Part shown: one piece after another, positions 33,475 to 45,290 of the stretch
How the letters are laid out: each line of letters starts with the position of its first letter
How positions within the stretch are numbered: position 1 is the first letter of the stretch
Assembly (NCBI GenBank): GCA_023614405.1
Contig: CM042694.1
Location: forward strand, 478,737,392-478,801,391
DNA from: Avena insularis
Taxonomy: Eukaryota; Streptophyta; Magnoliopsida; Poales; Poaceae
DNA length: 64,000 nt
Direction of reading: 5' to 3'
Made by a program: the position numbers and the translations under genes
The notes under the pieces: generated by a model
What the model was told of the DNA's origin: nothing
Seen by the model: the letters and a program-made list of their open reading frames with translations, nothing else
The model's database searches: none

Positions 33475-33784
33475 AAAACGACACCATCAGATGCCCTTGC
33501 ACTATTTTGGGGCACAATTGAATCATTGGGCTCAGTAAGGAATAGAAATGTAATGTTATAGGCCTGCTGTGTATCGAAATCAACACTCAACTAGCAAACT
33601 CAACTAGATGGCAGATGAGCAGATTGGGGTTTTGTGACTAGAAGGCAGATGCATCAATCGACCGATCGAACCATATATATACTACCCTACTTCAAGAGCA
33701 AAAGAATTTGTACACGATTGAGCAAATCCTATGTATGAACAGTGAAAACTGCAGCTGCGACTAGAGAAGCTAGCAATGTAGTAC

Positions 33785-34174
33785 CTCGGACTCCTCCTCA
33801 GGGACCTCCTCCTTGAACTCGTCATTCTCCGTGATTGCGTCTAAGATTTCTTGTACGGCGATGGGGTCGTTGATGTAGAGCACCGGATTGCCTCTGCCAG
33901 CCGCTTGACTCCCATCCAGATCTACCACTGGCACCACGACGTCGTCGGCCACGACGTTGTCGGCCACCTGCTGCTCGGCACTGACGGCTACTACCTGTTG
34001 CTCTGCGGCAACAGCTACTGCCTGGACGGATGAGCTCGCACCCTCGACGGCGCGGCGACGAGCGGCATTCATGCTCGGAGAAGACGCCTCCGCCTGCTTG
34101 GCGACGACCGAGCCATCTGCTGTTGCGCCTTCAACTGGCTTCACCTCCGGCTCGTCTCCACGCGTACGCTTCAT
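33785..34174 (-). CDS. Probable first exon of an unrecognised low-copy gene
   Basis: 130 codons from the ATG at 34174 (MKRTRGDEPEVKPVEG). A donor GAG/GTACTA follows at 33784; without splicing the frame stops four codons later (134 aa). The protein is Ala/Val/Gln-rich, with an imperfect internal repeat AEQQVVAV.SAEQQVADNVV. After it comes a stretch that looks folded (GNPVLYINDPIAVQEILDAI) and an acidic end (EEVPEEESE). The basic start could be a nuclear signal. GC-rich codon use contrasts with the AT-rich sequence to its left, as in many grass first exons. No known domain is seen. Start choice: it is the first Met of the frame with A at +4, and it opens the GC-rich part. Confidence 0.5.
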
Positions 34175-35088
34175 GGCGCACCAAGGGAAGGAGGTAGTGC
34201 AAGCGAGGGAGCTTCGGCGTGCACGGTAGGTGTAGATTGGGGTCTTGGGACTAGATAGACTAGGGGAAAATGATCCGAGCTCATGGAAGAAGAAGGTCGA
34301 GGGGGGTTATGAACACCGAACCGTTCATAGTCCTCGAGTGGACACGTCTGGTGGGCAGGGGGCGGGGGTCTACCATGATCTCCACCCTTTTTTCGGTTAC
34401 CTTGTTTTTGAAATAGCCATGATCTCCACTTTAGAGCTACATTGAAAACACGCTCATGGCAGACCTCGATTCCATTGCATGCAAGTGGCGCAGAACCAAT
34501 TTCTAGCAATGTTAGATCTACTCGAGGGGGGCCTTGACTCATGGAAGTTACTAGCGGTAGGGCCTAGTTGGAAGTGAGATTGAGAGCGCTGCGTAAAAAT
34601 GGGATATGTCTTATTAAAATCAAGTGGCAATAAATTACAGCGTCCCATCGACAACCGTGCACTCGATGACCCCGTTGCCCTGTGCATGTGTTGTAGTAGC
34701 AGTGGTAGGCTTTTAAGACTTGATTAAACTTGACATGACCGCTCGACGACTTTTTCCATCGACGGCATCGTGTTCCTTCCTGTAGAAGTCTCGCTGAGGG
34801 AGACGTCCGTGTTGTCTCACGCTGTACTGTGAAGGGCACGACGTGTGCAACAATCATCGTTGGATCGCACAGAATCAACGGTTGGTGCGCACGATCCGCG
34901 TGACAACTGTGACAATGCATCGAGGAGTAGCATGTGGTGAGCACAGGTTTGGGCTTCTACGAAAGATAGAGAGAGGGGGCAAAACTAAGTAGTACCACAT
35001 AAACCCAAGGGCAAAACTAAGTAGTATAAAAATGGAAAGTGTCTTGTACAATGAAATACATCGTGGAATACATCAAATTATACCAAGA
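34175..35088. other. Flank between the candidate gene and the satellite
   Basis: About 0.9 kb. No clear TATA box upstream of 34174 and no supportable gene; the minus frames 34171-34542 and 34564-34944 have no domain. An 18-bp direct repeat (GGGCAAAACTAAGTAGTA) lies at 34977-34994 and 35009-35026, about 60 bp before the satellite starts. Confidence 0.5.
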
Positions 35089-37528
35089 TAGATCCACTAG
35101 AGTTCACTGGATGTGTGTTCTTCTCATAAACCACACATGGATCCACCTGTGTGATTGCATGTCTGCACTTTTCATTAACCATAGTTAGAGTCATTGCATG
35201 TTTGTTCTTTTCACAAACCACATATCACCAGTGTCATTGCATGTGTGTTCTTCTCATGAACCACACATGGATCCACCCAGTGTGATTGCATGTCTGTTCT
35301 TTTCACAAACCACATATGGATCCACCAGTGTCATTGCATGTCTGTTCTTTTCATGAACCACACCCAGTGTCATTGCATGTCTGTTCTTTTCATGAACCAC
35401 ACCCAGTGTCATTGCATATATGTTCCTCTAAACAAACCACATAAGGATCCACCAGTGGCATTGCAAGTGTGTTCTTCTCATGAACCATAGCCAGTGTGAT
35501 TGCATGTCTGTTCTTTTAACAAACCACAAATGGATCCACCAGTGTCATTGGATGTGTGTTCTTCTCATGAACCACAGCCAGAGTCATTGCATGTCTGTTC
35601 TTCTCACAAACCACATAAGGATCCACCAGTGTCATTGCATGTGTGTTCTTCTAAAAAACACATCAGGATCCACCAGTCTCATTGCATGTCTATTCTTTTC
35701 ATAAACCACACCCAGTGTCATTGCATGTGTGTTCTTCTAAACAAACCACATAAGGATCCACCAGTGTCATTGCATGTCAGTTCTTTCCATGAACCACAGC
35801 CAATGTCATTGTATGTGTGTTCTTCTAAACAAACCACATAAGGATCCACCAATGTCATTGCATGTCTGTTCTTTTCATGAACTACACCTAGTGTCATTGC
35901 ATGTTTGTTCTTCTAAACAAACCACATAAGGATCCGCCAGTGTCATTGCATGTCTGTTCCTCTAAACAAACCACACACGGATCCACCTAGTGTCATTGCA
36001 TGTCAGTTCTTTTCACAAACCACACATGGATCCACCAGTGTCATTGCATGTGTGTTCTTTTCATGAACCACGGCTAGAGTCATTGCATGTGTGTTCTTCT
36101 AAACAAACCACATAAGGATCCACCAGTGTCATTGCATGTGTGTTCTTCTCATGAACCACAGCCAGTGTGATTGCATGTCTGTTCTTTTCACAAACCACAC
36201 ATGGATCCACCAGTGTCATTGCATGTGTGTTCTTCTCATGAACGACAGCCAGAGTCATTGCATGTGTTCTTCTCACAAACCACATAAGGATCCACCATTG
36301 TCATTTCATGTGTGTTCTTCTACACAAACCACATAAGGATCCACCAGTGTCATTGCATGTCTGTTCTTTTCATGAACCACACCCAATGTCATTGCATGTG
36401 TGTTCTTCTAAACAAACCACATAAGGATCCAGCAGCGTCATTGCATGTTTGTTCTTTTGATGAACTACACCGAGTGTCATTGCATGTGTGTTCTTCTAAA
36501 CAAACCACATAACGATCCACCAGTGTCATTCCATGTCTGTTCTTTTCATGAACCGCACCCAATGTCATTGCATGTGTCTTCTTCTAAACAAATCGCATAT
36601 GGATCCACCAGTGTCTTTGCATGTCTCTTCTTTTCATGAACCACACATGGATCCACCAGTGTCATTACATGTCTGTTCTTTTCATGAATCACAGCTAGAG
36701 TCATTTCATGTCTGTTACTTCCACAAACCACATATGGATCAACCAGTGTCATTGCATGTCTATTCTTTCCATGAACCACAGCTAGAGTCATTGCATGTCA
36801 GTTCTTTTCATGAACTACACATGGATCCACCTGTGTCATTGCATGTCTGTTCTTCTCATGAACCACACAGGGATCCACCAGTGCCATTGCATGTTTGTTC
36901 TTTTCATGAACCACACCCAGTGTCATTGCATGTATGTTCCTCTAAACAAACCACATAAGGATCCACCAGTGTCATTGCATGTATGTTCTTTTCATGAACC
37001 ACACATGGATCCACCATTGTCATTGCTTGTGTGTTCTTTAAATGAACGACACAAGGATCCACTAGTGTCATTGCATGTGTGTTCTTCTAAACAAACCACA
37101 TAAGGATCCACCAGTGTCATTGCATGTGTGTTCTTTTCATGAACCACACCCAGTGTCATTGCATGTCTGTTACTGTAAACAAACCACATAAGGATCCACC
37201 AGTGTCATTGCATGTCTATTCTTTTCATGAACAAAACATGGATCCACCAGTGTTATTGCATGTCTGTTCTTTCCATGAACAAAACATGGATCCACCAGTG
37301 TCATTGCATGTGTGTCCTTTTCATGAACCACAGCTAGAGTCATTACATGTGTGTTCTTCTAAAAAAACACACATGGATCCACCTAGTGTGATTGCATGTG
37401 TGTTCTTTTCAAAAACCACACATGGATCCACCAGTGTCATTGCATGTGTGTTCTTTTCATGAACCCCAGCTAGAGTCATTGCATGTGTGTTCTTGTAAAC
37501 AAACCACACATGGATCCACCTAGTGTGA

Positions 37529-40500
37529 TTGCATGTCTATTCTTTTCACAAACCACACATGGATCCACCAGTGTCATTGCATGTGTCTTCTTTTCATGAA
37601 CCAAAGATGGAGAAATTGCAAGTCTGTTCTTTCCACAAACCACGCATGGATCCACCTAGTGTGATTGCATGTATGTTCTTTTCACAAACCACACATCGAT
37701 CCACCAGTGTCATTGCATGTGTGTTCTTCTCATGAACCATAGCCAGAGTCATTGCATGTCTGTTCTTCTCACAAACGACATAAGGATCCACCAGTGTCAT
37801 TGCATGTGTATTCTTCTAAACAAACCACATAAGGATCCACCAGTGTCATTGCATGTTTGTTCTTTTCATGAACCACACCTAGTGTCATTGCATGTGTGTT
37901 CTTCTAAACAAACCACATGAGGATCCATCAGTGTCATTGCATGTCTGTTCTTTTCATGAACCACACCCAGTGTCATTGCATGTGTGTTCTTATAAACAAA
38001 CCACATAAGGATCCACCAGTGTCATTGCATGTGTGTTCTTTTCATGAACCACACCCAGTGTCATTGCATGTGTTTTCTTCTAACCAAACCACATAAGGAT
38101 CTAGCAGTGTCATTGATGTGTGTTCTTTTCATGAACCGCAGCTAGAGTCATTGCATGTGTGTTCTTCTAAACAAACCACACATGGATCCACCTAGTGTGA
38201 TTGCATGTCTGTTCTTTTCACAAACCACACATGGATCCACCAGTGTCATTGCATGTGTGTTCTTTTCATGAACCACAGCTAGAGTCATTACATGTGTGTT
38301 CTTCTAAAAAAACACATGGATCCACCTAGTGTGATTGCATGTCTATTCTTTTCATGAACCACACCCAGTGTCATTGCATGTGTGTTCTTCTAAACAAACC
38401 ACATAAGGATCCACCAGTTTCATTGCATGTGTGTTCTTCTAAATAAACCACATATGGATCCACCAGTGTCATTGGATGTGTGCTCTTCTCATGAACCACA
38501 CATGGATCCACCAGTGTCATTGCATGTGTGTTCTTTTCATGAATCATAGCTAGAGTCATTGCAAGTCTGTTACTTCCATAAACCACATATGGATCCACTA
38601 GTGTCATTGCATGTCTGTTCTTTTCATGAACCACAACTAGAGTCATTGCATGTCAGTCTTTTCATGAACCACACATGGATCCACCAGTGTCATTGCATGT
38701 GTGTTCTTCTCATGAACCACACATGGATCCACCAGTGTCATTGCATGTCAGTTCTTTTCATGAACCACACCCAGTGTCATTGCATGTGTGTTCTTCTAAA
38801 CAAACTACATAAGGATCCACCAATGTCATTGCATGTCTGTTCTTTTCATGAACCACACCCAGTGTCATTGCATGTGTGTTCTTCTAAACAAACCACATAT
38901 GGATCTACCAGTGTCATTGCATGTCTGTTATTTTCATGAACCATACCTAGTGTCATTGCATGTCTATTCCTCTAAACAAACCACATAAGGATCCACCAGT
39001 GTCATTGCATGTCTGTTCTTTTCATGAACCACACATGGATCCACCAGTGTCATTGCATGTGTGTTCTTTTCATGCACCACAGCTAGATCCTTTGCATGTG
39101 TGTTCTTCTAAACAAACCACACATGGATCCACCTTGTGCAATTGCATGTGTGTTCTTTTCACAAACCACACATGGATCCACAAGTGTCATTGCATGTGTG
39201 TTCTTTTCATGAACCACAACTAGAGTCATTGCATATGTGTTGTTCTAAACAAACCACACATAGATCCACCTAGTGTGATTGCATGTCTGTTCTTTTCACA
39301 AACCACACATGGAGCCACCAGTGTCATTGCATGTGTGTTCTTTTCATGAACCACAAATAGAGTCATTGCATGTGTGTTCTTCTAAACAAACAACACATGG
39401 ATCCACCTAGTGTTATTGCATCTCTGTTCTTTTCACAAACCACACATGGATCCACCTAGTGTGATTGCATGTCTATTCTTTTCACAAACCACACATGGAT
39501 ACACCAGTGTCATTGCATGTGTCTTCTTTTCGTGAACCACAGATGGAGTCATTGCAAGTCTGTCCTTTCCACAAACCACACATGGTTCCACCTAGTGTGA
39601 TTGCATGTATGTTCTTTTCACAAACCACACATCGATCCACCAGTGTCATTGCATGTGTGTTCTTCTCATGAACCATAGCCAGAGTCATTGCATGTTTGTT
39701 CTTCTCACAAACCACATAAGGATCCATCAGTGTCAATGCATGTGTGTTCTTCTAAACAAACCACATAAGGATCCACCAGTGTCATTGCATGTTTGTTCTT
39801 TTCATGAACCACACCTAGTGTCATTGCATGTGTGTTCTTCTAAACAAACCACATGAGGATCCATCAGTGTCATTGCATGTCTGTTCTTTTCATGAACCAC
39901 ACCCAGTGTCATTGCATGTGTGTTCTTATAAACAAACCACATAAGGATCCACCAGTGTCATTGCATGTGTGTTCTTTTCATGAACCACACCCAGTGTCAT
40001 TGCATGTGTTTTCTTCTAACCAAACCACATAAGGATCTAGCAGTGTCATTGATGTGTGTTCTTTTCATGAACCGCAGCTAGAGTCATTGCATGTGTGTTC
40101 TTCTAAACAAACCACACATGGATCAACCTAGTGTGATTGCATGTCTGTTCTTTTCACAAACCACACATGGATCCACCAGTGTCATTGCATGTGTGTTCTT
40201 TTCATGAACCACAGCTAGAGTCATTGCATGTGTGTTCTTCTAAAAAAAACACACATGGATCCACCTAGTGTGATTGCATGTCTGTTCTTTTCATGAACCA
40301 CACCCAGTGTCATTGCATGTGTGTTCTTCTAAACAAACCACATAAGGATCCACCAGTGTCATTGCATGTGTGTTCTTCTAAACAAACCACATATGGATCC
40401 ACCAGTGTCATTGGATGTGTGTTCTTCTCATGAACCACACATGGATCCACCAGTGTCATTGCATGTGTGTTCTTTTCATGAATCATAGATAGAGTCATTG

Positions 40501-41340
40501 CATGTCTGTTACTTCCATAAACCACATATGGATCCACTAGTGGCATTGCATGTCTGTTCTTTTCATGAACCACAACTAGAGTCATTGCATGTCAGTTCTT
40601 TTCATGAACCACACATGGATCCACCAGTGTCATTGCATGTGTGTTCTTATCATGAACCACACATGGATCCACCAGTGTCATTGCATGTCAGTTCTTTTCA
40701 TGAACCACACCCAGTGTCATTGCATGTGTGTTCTTCTAAACAAACTACATAAGGATCCACCAGTGTTATTGCGTGTCTGTTCTTTTCATGAACCACACCC
40801 AGTGTCATTGCATGTGTGTTCTTCTAAACAAACCACATAAGGATCCACCAGTGTCATTGCATGTCTGTTCTTTTCATGAACCACACATGGATCCACCAGT
40901 GTCAGTGCATGTGTGTTCTTTTCATGCACCTCATCTAGATCCTTTGCATGTGTGTTCTTCTAAACAAACCACACATGGATCCACCTAGTGCAATTGCATG
41001 TCTGTTCTTTTCACAAACCACACATGGATCCACAAGTGTCATTGCATGTGTGTTCTTTTCATGAACCACAACTAGAGTCATTGCATATGTGTTGTTCTAA
41101 ACAAACCACACATGGATCCACCTAGTGTGATTGCATGTCTGTTCTTTTCACAAACCACACATGGATCCACCAGTGTCATTGCATGTGTGTTCTTTTCATG
41201 AACCACAAATAGAGTCATTGCATGTGTGTTCTTCTAAACAAACAACACATGGATCCACCTAGTGTTATTGCATGTCTGTTCTTTTCACAAACCACACATG
41301 GATCCACCTAGTGTGATTGCATGTCTATTCTTTTCACAAA
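37529..41340. repeat. Tandem pair of about 1.94-kb blocks inside the satellite
   Basis: 37529-39464 is repeated at 39465 to about 41330 (offset 1936, rising to 1939, then 1852 after a two-unit loss near 39000/40880). Diagnostic rare variants shared by both: ACATCGATCC (37693, 39629), CTTATAAACAAACC, GTTTTCTTCTAACC, CATGCACC, GCATATGTGTTG. Confidence 0.85.
39893..40915. repeat. Satellite block repeated at 48224-49246 (offset 8331)
   Basis: It shares the CTTATAAACAAACC, CTTCTAACCAAACC and GATCTAGCAGTG variants in the same order. A third related copy lies at about 59895-60920. Confidence 0.8.
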
Positions 41341-42159
41341 CCACACATGGATCCACCAGTGTCATTGCATGTGTGTTCTTTTCATGAACCACACATGGAT
41401 ACACCAGTGTCATTGCATGTGTGTTCTTTTCATGATCCATAGCTAGAGTCAGTGCATGTATGTTCTTTCAACAAACCACAAATGGATCCACCTAGTGTGA
41501 TTGCATGTCTGTTCTTTCACAAACCACGCATGGATCCACCAGTGTCATTGCATGTGTGTTCTTCTCATGAACCACAACTAGTGTCATTGCATGTATGTTC
41601 TTCTCACAAACCACACAAGGATCCACCAGTGTCATTGCATGTGTGTTCTTCTTATGAACCACAACCAGTGTCATTGCATGTCTGTTCTTCTCACAAACCA
41701 CATAAGTATTCACCAATGTCATGGCATGTCTGTTCTTCTCACAAACCACACATGGATCCACCAGTGTCACTGGATGTGTGTTATTCTCATGAACCACACA
41801 TGGATCCACCAGTGCAATTGCATGTCTGTTCTTTTCAAGAACCACAGCTAGAGTCATTGCATGTCTGTTCCTTCCACAAACCACATATGGATCCACCAGT
41901 GTCATTGCATGTCTGTTCTTTTCATGAACCACACCCAGTGTCATTACATGTTTGTTCCTCTAAACAAACCACACATGGATCCACCTAGTGTGATTGCATG
42001 TCTGTTCTTTTCACAAACCACACATGGATCCACTAGTGTCATTGCATGTGTGTTCTTTTCATGAACCACAACTAGAGTCATTGCATGTGTGTTCTTCTAA
42101 ACAAACCACACATGGATCCACCTAGTGTGATGGCATGTCTGTTCTTTTCACAAACCACA

Positions 42160-43805
42160 CATGGATCCACCTAGTGTGATTACATGTCTGTTCTTTTTAC
42201 AAACCACACATGGATCCACCAGTGTCATTGCATGTGGTATCTTTTCATGAACCACACATGGATACACCAGTGTCATTGGATGTCGGTTCTTTTCATGAAC
42301 CACATCTAGAGTCATTGCAGGTCTGTTCTTTCCACAAACCACACATGGATCCACCTAGTGTGATTGTATGTTTGTTCCTTCCACAAACCACACATGGATC
42401 CACCAGTGTCATTGCATGTGTGTTCTTCTCATGAACAACAACTAGTGTCATTGCATGTATGTTCTTCTCACAAACCACACAAGGATCCATCAGTGTCATT
42501 GCATGTGTGTTCTTCTCATGAACTACACATGGATCCACCAGTGTCATTACATGTGTGTCCTTTTAATGAACCACAACTGGAGTTATTGCATGTGTGTTCT
42601 TCTAAACAAACCACACAAGGGTCCACCCAGTGTCATTGCATGTTTGTTCCCCTAAACAAACCACACATGGATCCACCTACTGTGATTGCATGTCTGTTCT
42701 TTTCACAAACCACACATGGATCCACCCAGTGCCATTGCATGTATGTTCTTCTAAACAAAAAACATAAGGATCCACCAGTGTCGTTGCATGTCTGTTCTTT
42801 TCATGAACCACACCCAATGGCATTGCACGTGTGTTCTTCTAAACAAACCACATATGGATCCACTAGTGTCATTGCATGTCTGTTCTTTTCATGAACCACA
42901 CCCAGTGTCATTGCATGTATGTTCCTCTAAAAAAACCACATAAGGATCCACCAGTGTCATTGCCTGTCTGTTCTTTTCATGAAGCACACATGGATCCACC
43001 AGTGTCATTGCATGTGTGTTCTTTTCATGAACCACAGCTAGAGTCATTGCATGTGCGTTGTTCTAAACAAACCACATAAGGATCCACCTGTGTCATTGCA
43101 TGTCTGTTCTTTGCCCAAACCACACATGGATCCACCAGTGTCATTGCATGTGTGTTATTTTCATTGACCACAGCGAGAGTCATTGCATGTGTGTTCTTCT
43201 AAACAAACCACACATGGATCCACCTAGTGTGATTTCATGTCTGTTCTTTTCATGAACCACACCTAGTGTCATTGCATGTATGTTCTTCTAAACAAACCAC
43301 ATAAGGATCCACCAGTGTCATTGCATGTCTGTTCTTTTCATGAACCACATAAGGATCCACCTGTATCGTTGGATGTGTGTCCTTCTCATGAACCACACAT
43401 GGATCCACCAGTGTCATTGCATGTCTGTTCTCTTCATGAATCACAGCTAGAGTCATTGCATGTATGTAACTTCCATAAACCACATATGGATCCACCAGTG
43501 TCATTGCATGTTTGTTCTTTCCATGAACCACAGCTAGATTCATTGCATGTCATTTCTTTTCATGAACCACACATGGATCCACTAGTGTCATTGCATGTAT
43601 GTTCTTCTCATGAACCACACATGGATCCACCAGTGTCATTGCATGTCTGTTCTTTTCATGAACCACACCCAGTGTCATTGCATGTGTGTTCTTCTAAACA
43701 AACCACATAAGAATCCACCGGTGTCATTGCATGTCTGTTCTTTTCATGAACCACACCTAGTGTCATTGCATGTGTGTTCTTCTAAACAAACCACATAAGG
43801 ATCCA
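42160..43805. repeat. Satellite block repeated at 54930-56575 (offset 12770)
   Basis: Shares the rare ATTGCAGGTCTG, CTACTGTGATTG and GTTCCCCTAAAC variants and the unit order. Part of it (about 42705-44150) also repeats at 46772-48217 with offset about 4067. Confidence 0.8.
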
Positions 43806-43929
43806 CCAGTGTCATTGCATGTCTGTTATTTTCATGAACCACATAAGGATCCACCAGTGTCATTGGATGTGTGTTCTTCTCATGAACCGCACATGGATCC
43901 ACTAGTGTCATTGCATGTCAGTTCTTTTC

Positions 43930-45290
43930 ATGAACCACGCCCAGTGTCATTGCATGTCTGTTCCTCTAAACAAACCACACATGGATCCACCTAGTGTGAT
44001 TGCATGTCTGTTCTTTTAACAAACCACACATGGATCCACCAGTGTCATTGCATAAGTATTCTTTTCATGAACCACAACTAGAGTCATTGCATGTGTGTTC
44101 TTCTAAACAAACCGCACATGGATCCACCTAGTGTGATTGCATGTCTGTTTTTTTCACAAACCACACATGGATCCACCAGTGTCATTGCATGTGTGTTCTT
44201 TTCATGAACCACAGCTAGAGTCATTGCATGTATCTTCTTTCCACAAACCACACATGAATCCACCTAGTGTGATTGCATGTCTGTTCTTTTCACAAACCAC
44301 ACATGGATCCACCAGTGTCATTGCATGTGTGTTCTTCTCATGAACCATAGCCAGTGTCATTGCATGTATGTTCTTCTCACAAACCACATCAGGATCCACC
44401 ATTGTCATTGCATGTGTATTCTTCTCATGAACCACAGCAAGTGTCATTGCATGTCTGTTCTTCTCACAAACCACATAAGTATCCACCAGTGTCATTGCAT
44501 GTCAGTTCTTCTCCCAAACCACACAAGGATCCACCAGTGTCATTGCATGTGTGTTCTTCTCATGAACCTCACATGGATCCACCAGTGTCATTGCATGTCT
44601 GTTCTTTTCATGAACCACAGCTAGTGTCATTGCATGTCTGTTCCTTCCACAAACCACATATGGATCCACCAGTGTCATTGCATGTCTGTCCTTTTCATGA
44701 ACCACACCCAGTGTCATTCCATGTCTGTTCCTCTAAACAAACCACACATGGATCCACCTAGTGTGATTGCATGTCTGTTCTTTTCACAAACCACACATGG
44801 ATCCATCAGTGTTATTGCATGTGTGTTCTTATCATGAACCATAGCTAGTGTCATTACATGTATGATCTTCTCACAAACCACGAAAGGATCCACCAGTGTC
44901 ATTGGATGTGTGTTCTTCTCATGAACCACACATGGATCCACCCAGTGTCATTGCATGTCCGTTCTTTTCATGAACCACAGCTAGAGTCATTGCATGTCTG
45001 TGCTTTCCACGAACCACATATGGATCCACCAGTGTCATTGCATCTCTGTTCTTTTCATGAACCACACCCAGTGTCATTGCATGTTTGTTCCTCTAAACAA
45101 ACGACACATGGATCCACCTAGTGTGATTGCATGTCTGTTCTTTTCACAAACCACACATGGATCCACCATTGTCATTGCATCTGTGTTCTTTTCATGAACC
45201 ACAACTACAGTCATTGCATGTTTGTTCTTCTAAACAAACCACACATGGATCCACCTAGTGTGATTGCATGTCTGTTCTTTTCACAAACCA
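43930..45290. repeat. Satellite block repeated at about 50420-51775 (offset about 6488)
   Basis: Shares the CATAAGT, CTTCTCCCAAACC and ATGATCTTCTCAC variants in the same order. Confidence 0.8.

Larger units (their letters stand above)
31735..33560 (-). repeat. Tandem repeat, period about 662 bp, made of two diverged hairpin units (A and B)
   Basis: Anchor GCCTCAT occurs at 31759 (A1), 32157 (B1), 32422 (A2), 32819 (B2), 33083 (A3) and 33372 (B3). A-to-A spacing is 663 and 661; B-to-B is 662 and then 553, owing to a deletion of about 109 bp in the last unit. Every unit holds an inverted repeat around TTCAGGGATG...GTGAACC. The AT-rich spacer (for example AATTAATCTTCAGGTA) is repeated too. It lies where the candidate gene's intron would be. 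Confidence 0.88.
31261..34174 (-). other. Candidate low-copy host gene (at least two exons)
   Basis: Two gene-like coding pieces on the same strand, 33785-34174 and 31261 to about 31560, are separated by about 2.2 kb that holds a tandem hairpin repeat. The first begins with a Met and ends in a good GT donor. The second ends in a stop and has a cysteine/histidine motif. Base composition fits a grass gene: GC-rich first exon, AT-rich intron. I could not find a set of middle exons that keeps the frame. The two pieces may therefore belong together, belong to two genes, or be a pseudogene. Confidence 0.4.

Noticed and set aside
34171..34944. Minus ORFs 34171-34542, 34454-34687 and 34564-34944
   Set aside because: No domains and overlapping in different frames; upstream flank of the candidate gene.
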